Below, one piece after another: positions 33,807 through 42,737 of a stretch of DNA of 64,000 nt. Numbering within the stretch: position 1 is the first letter of the stretch; every line of letters begins with the position of its first letter. This stretch comes from Streptomyces sp. CT34 (GTDB lineage Bacteria > Actinomycetota > Actinomycetes > Streptomycetales > Streptomycetaceae): the NCBI RefSeq assembly GCF_000805335.1, contig NZ_KN708638.1, forward strand, positions 423,602-487,601, written 5' to 3'. The translations under genes and the position numbers were made by a program. The notes below the pieces were generated by a model that was not told where the DNA came from, did no database searches, and worked only from the letters and a program-made list of their open reading frames with translations.

Positions 33807-34808
33807 TCATCGCCGCCCTTCGACCGGTTGCTCGCGGACCACGTCGGTGGCGCGCTTGTCGTCGCGCAGCCCCAGGAAGCGCGGGTGCCGCAACCGGCCG
33901 GCCCGAGTCCACTCGGTGAAGTCGATCTGGCCGACCAGGCTGGGCCGCACCCAGTGCGCTGTCCGTTCACCGACCTCGTCGACGAACGGCCGGCGGGACC
34001 GGGCGAGGCCGTCGAGGCGGTGGCGCAGGTCTGTGAGGGTGGCGGTGTCGTAGCCGGTGCCGACCTTCCCCGCGTACCGGAGTCGGGCGTCCTGGTAGTA
34101 GCCGACCAGCAGGGCCCCGAACCCCACGCGGTTGCCGGCCGGTTCGGTGAAGCCCCCGATGACGAACTCCTGCCCCGCACTGCATTTCAGCTTCAGCCAA
34201 CTGGTAGAACGCTTGTGGACATAGACACCGTCGGCGCGTTTGGCGAGCAGCCCCTCCCAGCCACCGGCACATGCCTGGTCCAGGAGGTCCTGGCCACCTT
34301 GATTGCGGTGTGGCGTGAACCGCAACGGAGTACGGAATTCCAGGGCGCCGCGCAGCAATGCCTTGCGGGTGCGCAGCGGCAGCCCGGTGATGTCGTAGCC
34401 GTCCAAGCGGAGGAGGCCGAAGAGGTAGAAGTGGACCGTGACGCGGCTGGCTCGGGCAGCGGCCGGGTCCCTGAGCCCCATCCGTTGCTGGAGGGGGGAG
34501 AAGTCGGTGCGGCCGTGTCGCAGCGCGACGATTTCGCCGTCCACGGTGAAGTCTTGGCAGTCCTGCGCGGCCAGGGCGTCGACGAGTTCCGGGTAAGTGG
34601 CGTTCAGCGGCTTGCCGGTCCGGGACATCAGGCGTACCTCGTTCCCGTCGCGTAGCGCCAGGGCCCGCACACCGTCCAGCTTCCGCTCGAAGAGCCAACC
34701 GTCGTCGAAGGCACGGCGGTTGCTGAGGACGGCCAGCATCGGCGGCCCGGTCGATCGGGCCCGCCGGGCACGGCGGGGCAGCTGTCGTTGCTGTTCGGGC
34801 AGAACCAT
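33807..34808 (-). CDS. ATP-dependent DNA ligase (LigC/LigD ligase-domain type)
   Basis: A 333-residue stand-alone ligase. Adenylation motif FERKLDGVRAL with Lys43, motif III DGEIVAL, motif IV EGLLAKR and motif V WLKLKC, followed by an OB-fold (GFGALLVGYYQDARLRYAGKV, SLVGQIDFTEWT). Such proteins act in non-homologous end joining with Ku or in single-strand repair. No ku or polymerase gene is nearby. Start ATG 34808 is taken as the first Met; the fold begins at about PPMLAVLS, so a later start is possible. Confidence 0.92.
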   Translation of the reverse strand: MVLPEQQRQLPRRARRARSTGPPMLAVLSNRRAFDDGWLFERKLDGVRALALRDGNEVRLMSRTGKPLNATYPELVDALAAQDCQDFTVDGEIVALRHGRTDFSPLQQRMGLRDPAAARASRVTVHFYLFGLLRLDGYDITGLPLRTRKALLRGALEFRTPLRFTPHRNQGGQDLLDQACAGGWEGLLAKRADGVYVHKRSTSWLKLKCSAGQEFVIGGFTEPAGNRVGFGALLVGYYQDARLRYAGKVGTGYDTATLTDLRHRLDGLARSRRPFVDEVGERTAHWVRPSLVGQIDFTEWTRAGRLRHPRFLGLRDDKRATDVVREQPVEGRR

Positions 34809-35125
34809 GCGACTCGCGACGGTAACCGATCGGATACGCGTTGGGCTCTGCCCGGTGGCGCGGGCGCCCGCGAGGTCGGCCGGCCCATCAGCCACGTCAT
34901 CGTTGTGTCATCGCCATTTCATCGGCCGTGGTTAGCGTCGACGCCGTCTGCTGCCGAGCCGCTGCCCGGCTCGGACAACTGCCGGGCCATGCCCGACCGG
35001 GGATTCATCGCTGCCTCTCCGTCGGCCCAAGCGTGCCGGAGCCCGGGCGACTCGGGACCGGCAGCCGGGCAATGTCCCGACTTCCTCTGCGTGCAAGTGA
35101 GTTGACTCCGAAAGGCATCGAGCGA
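34809..35125. other. Divergent promoter region
   Basis: 317 bases between the diverging ligase and DUF4185 genes. No gene; promoters for both are expected here, but no clear boxes were picked out. Confidence 0.45.
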
Positions 35126-36268
35126 ATGACACGTCCATCGGACGAGCAGGACCCGGCGGTCGGCGGGTACTCCCGCCGTAAGCTCCTCAAGATCGGCGTC
35201 GGACTGGGTGTCGCCGTGGGAGCGGGCGTCGTCGGTTCGGGTGCCGAGGTAGCGATGGCCGGCGGGCCGAACGACCCGTCCAGTCCGACGCTCGCGACCA
35301 AGGTGAAGAACCTGAGCGGTCCGGCCGAGACCGGCCCGTTCGCCTCGCCGTGGACCGACCTCGGCATCCCCGCGCTGTGCCCGAACGGCACCATGCTGTT
35401 CGTCGGCGGCGACACCTTCAACGGCGACCACGTACCGCAGCCGGGCGAGCCCGCCGAGGACTGGCGCGCCCCGGTCGGCCTGCGCTCCAGCAGCGCGGAC
35501 CTGAACAACCTGCGTATCGACGGCAGCGTCGGCGGCGACCACGCCATCAGCCTGGTCGGCGAGCCGCACAACCCGGTCGGCGACAAGGCCACCACGGCGA
35601 TCCCGTCCGATGTGTTCGTCGTCGACGGCGTCATGTACATGCATCTCATGCGCGGCGTCATCTACGACACCCACCACACGGACTTCTGGCGTTCCACCGA
35701 CAACGGTGAGACCTGGGAGTACCTGTGCCAGTGGCCGGGTGACCTGCACGGCGGCCAGTTCCAACAGAAGACCTACGCGGTGGCCGAGGGCGACTACTGC
35801 TACGTCCTGTCCACGGTCTTCAACCGCGAAGTGGAATCGGGGATGCTGCTGCACCGGGTGCGGAAGGACAGCCTCGGCAACGCGGACGCCTACGAGCCCT
35901 GGGGCTACGCCGACGGCGACTGGCGGTGGGGCGCGCCTCCGACGACCGTCTTCGGCACCCGCAAGTGGGGCGAGATCTGCTTCCGTGCCATGGACGGCAA
36001 GTACGTTCTCACATGGCTGAACATGAACCCGCTGTCGATCCGGGCTATGGTCTTCCCGCTCCCGACCTCGGACCTGACCAGGACGCTGGAGCAGACGATG
36101 ATCCTGCCCTGCGCCCCGGGACAGGAGATCGCCAACCTCGTCGCCAGCCCGTACGGCGGGTTCGTCGTCCCCGGCTCGACGTTCGGCAACTTCCACATCG
36201 TCGTCAGCCAGTGGTACGACCCGAGGAACTACCGGTTCATGCAGTACAAAATCAACATGCTGTCCTGA
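35126..36268 (+). CDS. Tat-exported DUF4185 domain protein
   Basis: A 380-residue exported protein. Twin-arginine signal YSRRKLLKIGVGLGVAVGAG (about residues 14-33), then a DUF4185 beta-propeller-like domain: TDLGIPALCPNGTMLFVGGD, FWRSTDNGETWEY, VASPYGGFVVPGSTFGNFH and VVSQWYDPRNYRFMQY. The family is annotated mainly in actinobacteria and is suspected to bind or cleave cell-wall polysaccharide (D-arabinanase-like propellers). ATG 35126 with GAAAGG about ten bases upstream. Monocistronic with a downstream terminator. Confidence 0.9.
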   Translation: MTRPSDEQDPAVGGYSRRKLLKIGVGLGVAVGAGVVGSGAEVAMAGGPNDPSSPTLATKVKNLSGPAETGPFASPWTDLGIPALCPNGTMLFVGGDTFNGDHVPQPGEPAEDWRAPVGLRSSSADLNNLRIDGSVGGDHAISLVGEPHNPVGDKATTAIPSDVFVVDGVMYMHLMRGVIYDTHHTDFWRSTDNGETWEYLCQWPGDLHGGQFQQKTYAVAEGDYCYVLSTVFNREVESGMLLHRVRKDSLGNADAYEPWGYADGDWRWGAPPTTVFGTRKWGEICFRAMDGKYVLTWLNMNPLSIRAMVFPLPTSDLTRTLEQTMILPCAPGQEIANLVASPYGGFVVPGSTFGNFHIVVSQWYDPRNYRFMQYKINMLS

Positions 36269-36432
36269 GTCCCGTTACGTGTCCCGCACGTAGAACTCGC
36301 CGCTGTCAGGTCCGCGCCGGGGCCCTCGTCTTCTGCGGCGACGATGTCGCGAGCGCCGCCGTCGGTGACGCGGCCCTGGACGCTGTCACCGACGAGACAT
36401 TCACCGCTGGGACGACGAGGTGCCGGCGACAC

Positions 36433-36474
36433 GGCAGGCTCGGGCGGCGTCCTTGGACCTCACCCGAGCCTGCC
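36433..36474. terminator. Bidirectional hairpin
   Basis: A 12-bp perfect stem (GGCAGGCTCGGG and complement) with an 18-nt loop between the convergent DUF4185 and acyl-CoA dehydrogenase genes. It is 29 bases from the latter's stop. Confidence 0.8.
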
Positions 36475-36503
36475 AAGCCGTCAGGGGCTGGTAACTCCCC
36501 GTG

Positions 36504-38225
36504 CTACGGGGCCATCTCGTACGCTCCGGACAGCGCCGCGACGCGCTCCCAGACACGCTTCGAGCGGGCGTCGTCGACGACCGGGCGCCGGACCGCGCCC
36601 AGTGCCCAGCTCTGCTGTTCCGCGGTGGCGGAGTCCTTGCCGTGCAGCTCGACGGCGTGCGCGGAGAAGTCGCGTACGAGGACCGCGAACAGTTCGTCGA
36701 GCACGTCTGCGTCGAGGCCGGTCAGGTGTGCCTGTTCCAGGATCAGCTGGGCGTGCACGACGAGCGCGAAGAGCTGGCCGACGGCGAGCAGGAGGTCGAG
36801 GTCGCGGCTCTGCGCCTCGTCGGGGGCCGCGGTGGTGACGAACTCGCACAGGGCGTCGGCCTGTTCGCGGAGGCGGGCGACGTTGGGCGTCTCGGCGTAG
36901 GCGTCGAAGGCGGCCCGCCAGTCGTGGAAGCGGACGGATCCCAGACCGCGGGCCGGTCCCTGCCGGAAGAGGAACGCATCGTCGGCCGCGTCGAGGCGGG
37001 TCGGCACCGGTGCGTACTCGGTGGGGTTCAGCAGGTGGTTGCCCATGAACTTGAGGATCAGGGCGAGGTTGACGTGGACCGTGCCCTCCAGCTTGGGCAG
37101 GCCCCGGATCTCGGTGGCGGCCTGGGCGAAGTAGGTGTCCTTCTCGAAGCCCTTGGCCGCGATGACGTCCCACATCAGGTCGATGACCTTCTCGCCCTCG
37201 GTGGTCACCTTCATCTTCGTCATCGGGTTGAAGAGGAGGTAGCGGCGGTCGTCGGGGCCGGCGGAGCGGAAGTAGTCGACGGCGCGGTCGCTGAACAGCT
37301 TCATCCCGACGAGGCGTACGTAGGCGTCGGTCAGCTCGCGGCGCACGTGCGGGAAGGCGGTGACCGGGCGGCCGTAGAGGATGCGGTTGTGCGCATGGGT
37401 GACGGCCTCGTACATCGCGTGTTCGCAGATGCCGATGGCGCCGGTGCAGAGGTTGAACTTGCCGACGTTGACCGTGTTGAGGGCGGCGTCGAAGGCGGCA
37501 CGGCCGGTGTGCAGGATGTCGTCCTGGCCGACCGGGTAGTCCTCGAGGCGGAATTCGCTGACGTACTTGGAGGAGTCGACGACGTTCTTCACCAGCTGGT
37601 AGGCGGGGTGACGGCTGTCGGCGGCGAAGAAGACGTAACCGTCCGGGCCCTCGATGTCGGTGCGGCGGCCGAAGACGGAGACGAGTCCGGCGGCGTTGCC
37701 GTTGCCGATGTAGTACTTGGAGCCGCTGGCGCGGAATCCGCCGTCACCGTCGGGCTCCAGCAGCATGTCGGTGGAGTAGATGTCGGCGCCGTGGGCCTTT
37801 TCGGACAGGCCGAAGGCGAACACCTCGCCCTCGTCGAGGAGTTCGGCCGCACGGGCACGGACGGTGGCGTTGTCGCTCTGCCAGACCGGGCCGAGACCGA
37901 GGATGGTGACCTGCCAGGCGTACCAGTAGTCGAGTCCGTAGAAGCCGAATATCTCGTTGAGGGCGGCGATGCGGGCGGTGTCCCAGCGCTTGTCAGGCTG
38001 CCCGTCGGCGGCGGAGGCCGGGGTGAGGAAGGTCGCGAACAGCCCTTCCTTGGCGGAGAACGCGAGGAAGTCCGCCAGCCAGGTGCGGGAGCGGTAGTCC
38101 TCGATCAGCCGGCGCTTGCCGCGGTCCTCGAACCAGTCGACGGTGGCGCGCAGCAGCCTGCGGGTCTCGGGGTCGAAGTGCGCCGGGTCGTAGGTGCGGG
38201 GGTTGAACAGCAGCTGGTCGGTCAT
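36504..38225 (-). CDS. Acyl-CoA dehydrogenase/oxidase family flavoprotein
   Basis: A 573-residue FAD enzyme of the acyl-CoA dehydrogenase superfamily. FAD/substrate block EVFAFGLSEKAHGADIYSTD, then GSKYYIGNGNAAGLVSVFGR, NVGKFNLCTGAIGICEHAMY and the catalytic-base region LPKLEGTVHVNLALILKF, where the Glu of LEG is the likely base. It is longer than ordinary acyl-CoA dehydrogenases (380) and similar to the 570-residue Streptomyces paralogues of unclear substrate. ATG 38225 is 95 bases downstream of the PadR gene, whose operator probably controls both. Confidence 0.9.
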   Translation of the reverse strand: MTDQLLFNPRTYDPAHFDPETRRLLRATVDWFEDRGKRRLIEDYRSRTWLADFLAFSAKEGLFATFLTPASAADGQPDKRWDTARIAALNEIFGFYGLDYWYAWQVTILGLGPVWQSDNATVRARAAELLDEGEVFAFGLSEKAHGADIYSTDMLLEPDGDGGFRASGSKYYIGNGNAAGLVSVFGRRTDIEGPDGYVFFAADSRHPAYQLVKNVVDSSKYVSEFRLEDYPVGQDDILHTGRAAFDAALNTVNVGKFNLCTGAIGICEHAMYEAVTHAHNRILYGRPVTAFPHVRRELTDAYVRLVGMKLFSDRAVDYFRSAGPDDRRYLLFNPMTKMKVTTEGEKVIDLMWDVIAAKGFEKDTYFAQAATEIRGLPKLEGTVHVNLALILKFMGNHLLNPTEYAPVPTRLDAADDAFLFRQGPARGLGSVRFHDWRAAFDAYAETPNVARLREQADALCEFVTTAAPDEAQSRDLDLLLAVGQLFALVVHAQLILEQAHLTGLDADVLDELFAVLVRDFSAHAVELHGKDSATAEQQSWALGAVRRPVVDDARSKRVWERVAALSGAYEMAP

Positions 38226-38319
38226 GGACGGTCGCCTTTCCGGATCGGGGTGTGAGGGTGGTGACGGAAAGCTCAGGGCATGCCGGTGGACGGCGGGTCG
38301 GGAGTGCGTCGGTGGCGGT

Positions 38320-38877
38320 TCAGCGCTCGGGGTCGAGTCGGTGGAGGGTGGCGAGCACGTCGTCGAGCCAGGCGAGGGTCATCTGCTCGTACGCGATGCC
38401 GCCGCGCAGCACGACGTGCTGGAGCTCCTGCCCGGCGTCGAGCGTGGCGGGGGCCTCGGGGCCGGTGAAGTCCCGTCGCTCCCCGGCGAGATAGTGCGCG
38501 AGCCGGTCGGAGTGCGCCTGGTGGTGCCGCTCGACTTCACGGATCAGTGCGGCCGGGTCGTCGAAGGCCGCGCCGCGGATCTTCACGGCGAGTTCGTGCC
38601 GGACGCTCTCGGGTTCGATCGGCTCGTGGAGCCATGCGGAGAGCACGGCCCGGCCCGGTGCGGCCACCGAGTACTCCTTCTTGTCCGGTCGGGCCTGCTG
38701 CGGCACCTCTCGGACATCGATCCACCCGTCGCCCTCCATCCGCTTGAGGACGCGGTAGATCTGCTGATGGGTGGCGGTCCAGAAGTATCCGATGGACCGG
38801 TCGAACCGCCGGGCCAGCTCATAGCCGGAGCCCGGCTGCTCCAGCAGAGAGACGAGGATCGCGTGTTCGAGCGCCAT
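38320..38877 (-). CDS. PadR family transcriptional regulator
   Basis: A 185-residue PadR repressor, class s2. Winged helix: AILVSLLEQPGSGYELARRF, ATHQQIYRVLKRMEGDGWID and the wing QQARPDKKEYSVAAPGRAVL, followed by a coiled C-terminal dimerisation domain (ELAVKIRGAAF, LAHYLAGERRDF). A perfect palindrome lies 13 bases upstream of its ATG, so it is probably autoregulated and controls the downstream acyl-CoA dehydrogenase. Confidence 0.92.
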   Translation of the reverse strand: MALEHAILVSLLEQPGSGYELARRFDRSIGYFWTATHQQIYRVLKRMEGDGWIDVREVPQQARPDKKEYSVAAPGRAVLSAWLHEPIEPESVRHELAVKIRGAAFDDPAALIREVERHHQAHSDRLAHYLAGERRDFTGPEAPATLDAGQELQHVVLRGGIAYEQMTLAWLDDVLATLHRLDPER

Positions 38878-38889
38878 ACCTCGAATCTT

Positions 38890-38909
38890 CTATGCAACTC
38901 GTTGCATAG
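38890..38909. promoter_or_regulatory. Perfect palindrome, likely PadR operator
   Basis: CTATGCAAC-TC-GTTGCATAG, a 9-bp perfect inverted repeat. It contains ATGCAAC/GTTGCAT, the classical PadR-family operator core. Placed just upstream of the padR-type start codon. Confidence 0.8.
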
Positions 38910-38986
38910 ACAAGGGCGGGGCTCCCGGTGAGACGGGGCTCACCCGGGCCGCACAACGGCGGCATCCCATACCGCTCGACAACAAC

Positions 38987-39005
38987 ATAGGTTAGCCTTA
39001 CCTAA
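38987..39005. promoter_or_regulatory. DmdR/IdeR-type iron box
   Basis: ATAGGTTAGCCTTACCTAA matches the TTAGGTTAGSCTAACCTAA iron-box consensus at 17 of 19 positions. It lies 63 bases before the DUF2470 ATG, the place for an iron-repressed promoter. DmdR1 represses in Fe(II)-replete cells (family knowledge). Confidence 0.8.
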
Positions 39006-39030
39006 GTTGTTGACCCTGCCTAAGTTGTTG
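39001..39030. repeat. 12-bp direct repeat at the iron box
   Basis: CCTAAGTTGTTG occurs at 39001-39012 and again at 39019-39030, an 18-base period. The first copy overlaps the right half of the iron box; the second may be a degenerate half-site or a duplicated operator piece. Confidence 0.65.
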
Positions 39031-39067
39031 CCTGTCTGAGCTCGACCGTCTGACCGGGAGAATCTGG

Positions 39068-39772
39068 ATGCGTCCTCTCCGTGCTCGCCCCACCACGCCG
39101 ACCTCCGCCGAGCGCGTCCGGTCGATCCTGGCCAGCGCCCACTCGATGACCGTGGTGACTGACGGAGTGCGCACGGAAGTGCGCCACCTCGACAACAAGA
39201 CGGCGTTTGGCCATATCCACTTGCACGCACCGTCCGAAGACGCCGACGTGAAGCCGTCGACGCTCATCCCCATCCGGCTGGAACTCACCGACATCTCCCC
39301 CACTCCGGTGCGCGACCGCCTGCGGGCCCGGGTCACCATGACTGGCCTGTTGGCCGCCCCGTACAACACCGAGACGGCAGAGAGCACCTGTATGGAGTTC
39401 GGTCAGGCATTCCTGGACGGGCCGGACGGTCGCAGCCAGGTGACCTTCCAGGACCTGGAGGCGACGGAGCTCGATCCGATCGCGGCGAGCGAGGCCGGCA
39501 TGCTGACGCATCTCCTTGACCAGCACAGCAAACTCATCCCCCTGCTGCTGCGCCTCGTCCACCCGCGACCCGAGCGCGGCATGACCCGCGCCCTGCCGGT
39601 GGCGATGGACCGCTACGGCCTGACCTTGCGCCTGGAATACCCTCACGCCCACCGCGACGTCCGACTGCCTTTCAAGACGACCGTCACGAACATCGACCAG
39701 GCCGGCCCGCAAGTACGAGCTCTGCTGGCCACTGCACGACGTGTCACCCATCGCAACCACCTGCTGACCTGA
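39068..39772 (+). CDS. DUF2470 domain protein, iron-regulated
   Basis: A 234-residue DUF2470 protein. SAERVRSILASAHSMTVVTD and EVRHLDNKTAFGH open it; LEATELDPIAASEAGMLTH and TLRLEYPHAHRDVRLPF follow. DUF2470 is related to the C-terminal domain of HugZ/HutZ heme-utilisation proteins. The iron box upstream fits a role in iron or heme handling under iron limitation. ATG 39068 with GGGAGAA upstream. No partner gene follows in the same direction. Confidence 0.9.
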   Translation: MRPLRARPTTPTSAERVRSILASAHSMTVVTDGVRTEVRHLDNKTAFGHIHLHAPSEDADVKPSTLIPIRLELTDISPTPVRDRLRARVTMTGLLAAPYNTETAESTCMEFGQAFLDGPDGRSQVTFQDLEATELDPIAASEAGMLTHLLDQHSKLIPLLLRLVHPRPERGMTRALPVAMDRYGLTLRLEYPHAHRDVRLPFKTTVTNIDQAGPQVRALLATARRVTHRNHLLT

Positions 39773-40043
39773 CGGACCTGCTCGCCGGCCGGGCCGCCGG
39801 GGCGGTGCAGGAGGGTGAGCAGGAGAGCGATGGGAGGAGCGTGCCGGTGCTGCCGGCGAGGTGGCAGACCAGGGCGGGACGGACGTGGGTACCGCCGTGG
39901 CGCTCGGACAGGTACGCGAAGGTTGGGTCAGCTCCGGCAAGGTTTCGGCGTCCGCAGGCACGGCCGACCGCCTGAGTGGGGGCGGCGGGTCAGGCGCGTG
40001 CTGCGGCGGCGGCAGTGAGGTGTCCCAGGCAGGCAGGGGCCGA

Positions 40044-41576
40044 TCATCCGGCACAGGCGGGGACGCGACGCCGGCGCGCGATCATGCCCAGAGCGACGTC
40101 CACGATCAGGAACCCGGCGAGCGAAATGCCGAGCAGCGGTACCGCCCAGCCCACCACCGCGACGACGAGTGCGGACGGAAGCAGTACCCGGAGCGGTATC
40201 CGCCGCCAGGCGCCGCGTGGGTTCGGACGCCCGAAGGACAGGGCGCGGTCGCGGGTGGGACGCCGTTGCCACCACATCACGTAACCCCAGACGACCAGGA
40301 AGATCAGCGCGAGGGCGAGCGCGGCCAGGGCGATCTGGTTGGCGATGCCGAAGAGGGTACCGGTGTGCAGGTCGATGCCGTAGCGGGTGAGTTTCGCCAG
40401 GACGGGATAGTCGGCGAACCGCGAGACGTCGGTGATCTTGCCGGTGGCCGGGTCGACGGCGACCGCGTCCTGCTTCTCGGGCCAGCTGCGCTGGACCTGC
40501 TTGACGACATAGGCCGTGTCGCTGTCCTTCGGCAGGTCGATCTCCACGGGATTCGACAGCCCCTCGGCACGGGCCGCCCTCAGCACCCTGTCGATGCCCA
40601 CGTCCGACGGCGCGGACCCGTCCGACGCACCGCCCTGCTTCCCTTCCATCCCCGGCATGTCGGGCATCCCCGGCATCCCCGCCATCCCCGCCGTGCCGCC
40701 ATGTTGGGTGTGGTCCCCGGCCACGGCTGTCGAGACGGCCGGCGTCGCCTGCCCCAGGGACTGGCGCAGTGCGCCGATGTTCGCCCCGGCGTAGGTGGAC
40801 CAGGTCAGGCCGGTCGCGGACAGGAAGAACAGGCCGACCGCGGCCCACATCCCCACCGCGCCGTGCCACGAGAGCGTCCGGCGCCGTCCGGTGACGGTGC
40901 GGTCGGGCAGCACGAGCGCCCGCAGCGTGCGGTGTCTGCGCCTACGTGCGATCCACAGCGCGAGGCCGCCGCCGGCGACCACCCACAGCCAGCTGGCGGC
41001 CAGTTCGCTGTAGAGGCGCCCCTTCTCCCCCAGGTGCAGATCGCGATGCAGCTCGTCGAGCCAGGCGCGCAGCGGCAGCGCGCCGGTGGAGCCGTAGGTC
41101 TGCAGTGCGCCGCGGACATCGCCCGTGTACGGGTTGACGAAGACGGCGAGCTGGTGGTCATCGGGCACCCCCGGCACGCCGGAGAGCAGAACACGAGTGG
41201 TGTCCCCTGCTCGCGGCGCCGGGCGTACCGCGGCGACCTTCCCCTCCGGGTGTGCCCGGCGCGCGTCGGCGACCTGCTGCGACAGCGGCAGCGTGCGCGT
41301 ACCGACGGGAACGTTCAACTCGTGTGCGTAGAGCACCTTCTCGGCCTGGAACGAGCCTGCGTAGAGCAGCCCGGTGACCGCGGCAACCAGGAGAAACGGC
41401 GCGACCAGAACACCGGCGTAGAAGTGCAGGCGCAGCACCAGAGGGCGCAGGACCGACCACCCGAACCGTTCGGATCGCCTTACGGGCGCTGCTGGTTGCT
41501 CGCCGGAGCCGACACCATCGGTGCTGTCCGGGGCATCGCCGGCATCGCTGGAACGGAGATATTGCTCGGTGGGCAC
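40044..41576 (-). CDS. PepSY-associated TM helix protein, Met-rich (copper-type cassette)
   Basis: A 510-residue membrane protein of the PepSY_TM family. Helix 1 LRLHFYAGVLVAPFLLVAAV, PepSY-like ELNVPVGTRTLPLSQQV, second helix pair with WLDELHRDLHLGEKG and SELAASWLWVVAGG, and a C-terminal helix VVWGYVMWWQRRP. An outer loop has MAGMPGMPDMPGMEG, a methionine-rich run typical of extracytoplasmic copper binding. GTG 41576 has GGGAG eight bases upstream. It lies downstream of ycnI-like and Met/His-rich membrane genes, separated by a terminator. Confidence 0.88.
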   Translation of the reverse strand: MPTEQYLRSSDAGDAPDSTDGVGSGEQPAAPVRRSERFGWSVLRPLVLRLHFYAGVLVAPFLLVAAVTGLLYAGSFQAEKVLYAHELNVPVGTRTLPLSQQVADARRAHPEGKVAAVRPAPRAGDTTRVLLSGVPGVPDDHQLAVFVNPYTGDVRGALQTYGSTGALPLRAWLDELHRDLHLGEKGRLYSELAASWLWVVAGGGLALWIARRRRHRTLRALVLPDRTVTGRRRTLSWHGAVGMWAAVGLFFLSATGLTWSTYAGANIGALRQSLGQATPAVSTAVAGDHTQHGGTAGMAGMPGMPDMPGMEGKQGGASDGSAPSDVGIDRVLRAARAEGLSNPVEIDLPKDSDTAYVVKQVQRSWPEKQDAVAVDPATGKITDVSRFADYPVLAKLTRYGIDLHTGTLFGIANQIALAALALALIFLVVWGYVMWWQRRPTRDRALSFGRPNPRGAWRRIPLRVLLPSALVVAVVGWAVPLLGISLAGFLIVDVALGMIARRRRVPACAG

Positions 41577-41730
41577 GAAGGTGCTCCCTGGTCGGAGGTG
41601 ATGTGGCCCGGTCCGCTGCCGTGCCGCTCCAGGGAGTCGGGGGAACGGAAGCCGGAGTTCCGGCGGTGTGCTGTGAGGTGACCCACAGGAAAGGGGCCGG
41701 GCCGGCGTCATCACCGACCGCTCGTACGAC

Positions 41731-41771
41731 GAAGAGGACTGGCTTCGACACGGTCGGAGCCAGTCCTCTTC
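41731..41771. terminator. 14-bp perfect hairpin
   Basis: GAAGAGGACTGGCT and its complement with a 13-base loop. It separates the YcnI-like gene from the PepSY gene, so the latter probably has its own promoter. Confidence 0.85.
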
Positions 41772-41887
41772 TGCTTCTACCCACGGCCCCCGATCCGCCG
41801 ACCGGATCGGGGGCGATCGACGCCCCGACGGGTATCCGGCTATACCGGGCGCTCACCTGGGCAGTACGGGGGGGCGGCACCCAGCGG

Positions 41888-42625
41888 TTACTGCCTCTGC
41901 TGCTTGCCGGAGCGGCTTCGGGCCAGGCCGAGGCCGCCCGCGACCAAGCCGAGCACGCCGACCACCAGGCCCGCGATGCCGAGGCTGCGGGCGATCGAGT
42001 CACTCGCCTTCGCCGGCACGGTCGGGGAACCCTTCGGCGCCGCGCTCGGTTCATCGGAGGAGGTCGCGGCGGTCAGCTTCAGGGTGGGGGCGGGGTTTTC
42101 CGGCTCGGGTCGGCCGGGCCGCTTCGCCTCGATCCAGCGGACGACCTTGCCATTGGAGTAGGTCTGGAGGGCCTTGAAGGCCAACTGGTTGGTTCCGGTG
42201 GGCAGTTGTCCGAAGGCGACGGTGAAGTCCTGGTAGTTGCGGGGATCGATCTTGCCGCCGGTCCAGATGACTTCCGAGACGGCGTCGGTGATGTTTCCGT
42301 CGTCGGTCTTGATGGGGGTCTTGAGCTTGGTGGTCTTCACCTGCGCCGTCCAGTTCCCGACGGGCGTGACCAGGACGGACGGGATCGGATGGTCCATGGG
42401 AAGCGTGATGTCCACCTTGGTGGTGCTCGCGTCGTCCTCCTCGTTCGGCACCCGGAAGGTCAAGGTGCCGTCCGAGGCGCCCTGTGGATAACTGTCGGGG
42501 TGGACGGTGACATGGGCGAACGCGGCACCGGCACTGGCCAGCACTCCGGCGGTGGCCAGGGCGCCGACCACGGCGGCGCGGCGCAGCGCACACCGGGCGG
42601 CAGAACGTAGGGATGTCGCAGACAT
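41888..42625 (-). CDS. ycnI: YcnI-like (DUF1775) copper-binding exported protein
   Basis: A 245-residue exported protein of the YcnI family. Signal peptide about residues 1-37 ending AGAAFA, then HVTVHPDSYPQGASDGTLTF: the mature N-terminal His and nearby His match the mono-histidine copper site of Bacillus YcnI. Then FRVPNEEDD, NITDAVSEVIWTGGKI, and a C-terminal anchor helix (IAGLVVGVLGLVAGGLGLAR) with a basic tail. It probably holds Cu(II) outside the membrane and hands it on. ATG 42625, downstream of the Met/His-rich membrane gene by 112 bases. Confidence 0.92.
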   Translation of the reverse strand: MSATSLRSAARCALRRAAVVGALATAGVLASAGAAFAHVTVHPDSYPQGASDGTLTFRVPNEEDDASTTKVDITLPMDHPIPSVLVTPVGNWTAQVKTTKLKTPIKTDDGNITDAVSEVIWTGGKIDPRNYQDFTVAFGQLPTGTNQLAFKALQTYSNGKVVRWIEAKRPGRPEPENPAPTLKLTAATSSDEPSAAPKGSPTVPAKASDSIARSLGIAGLVVGVLGLVAGGLGLARSRSGKQQRQ

Positions 42626-42737
42626 GCGATGACTCCGTACAGGTCGACCGGCGGGCGTAACAGCCGCCGGCGAAGCGGTGAGGTGGATCGCCGCACACCG
42701 GATCAGCGTGCGGCGTACGGAACCGCGCGAGGACGGC

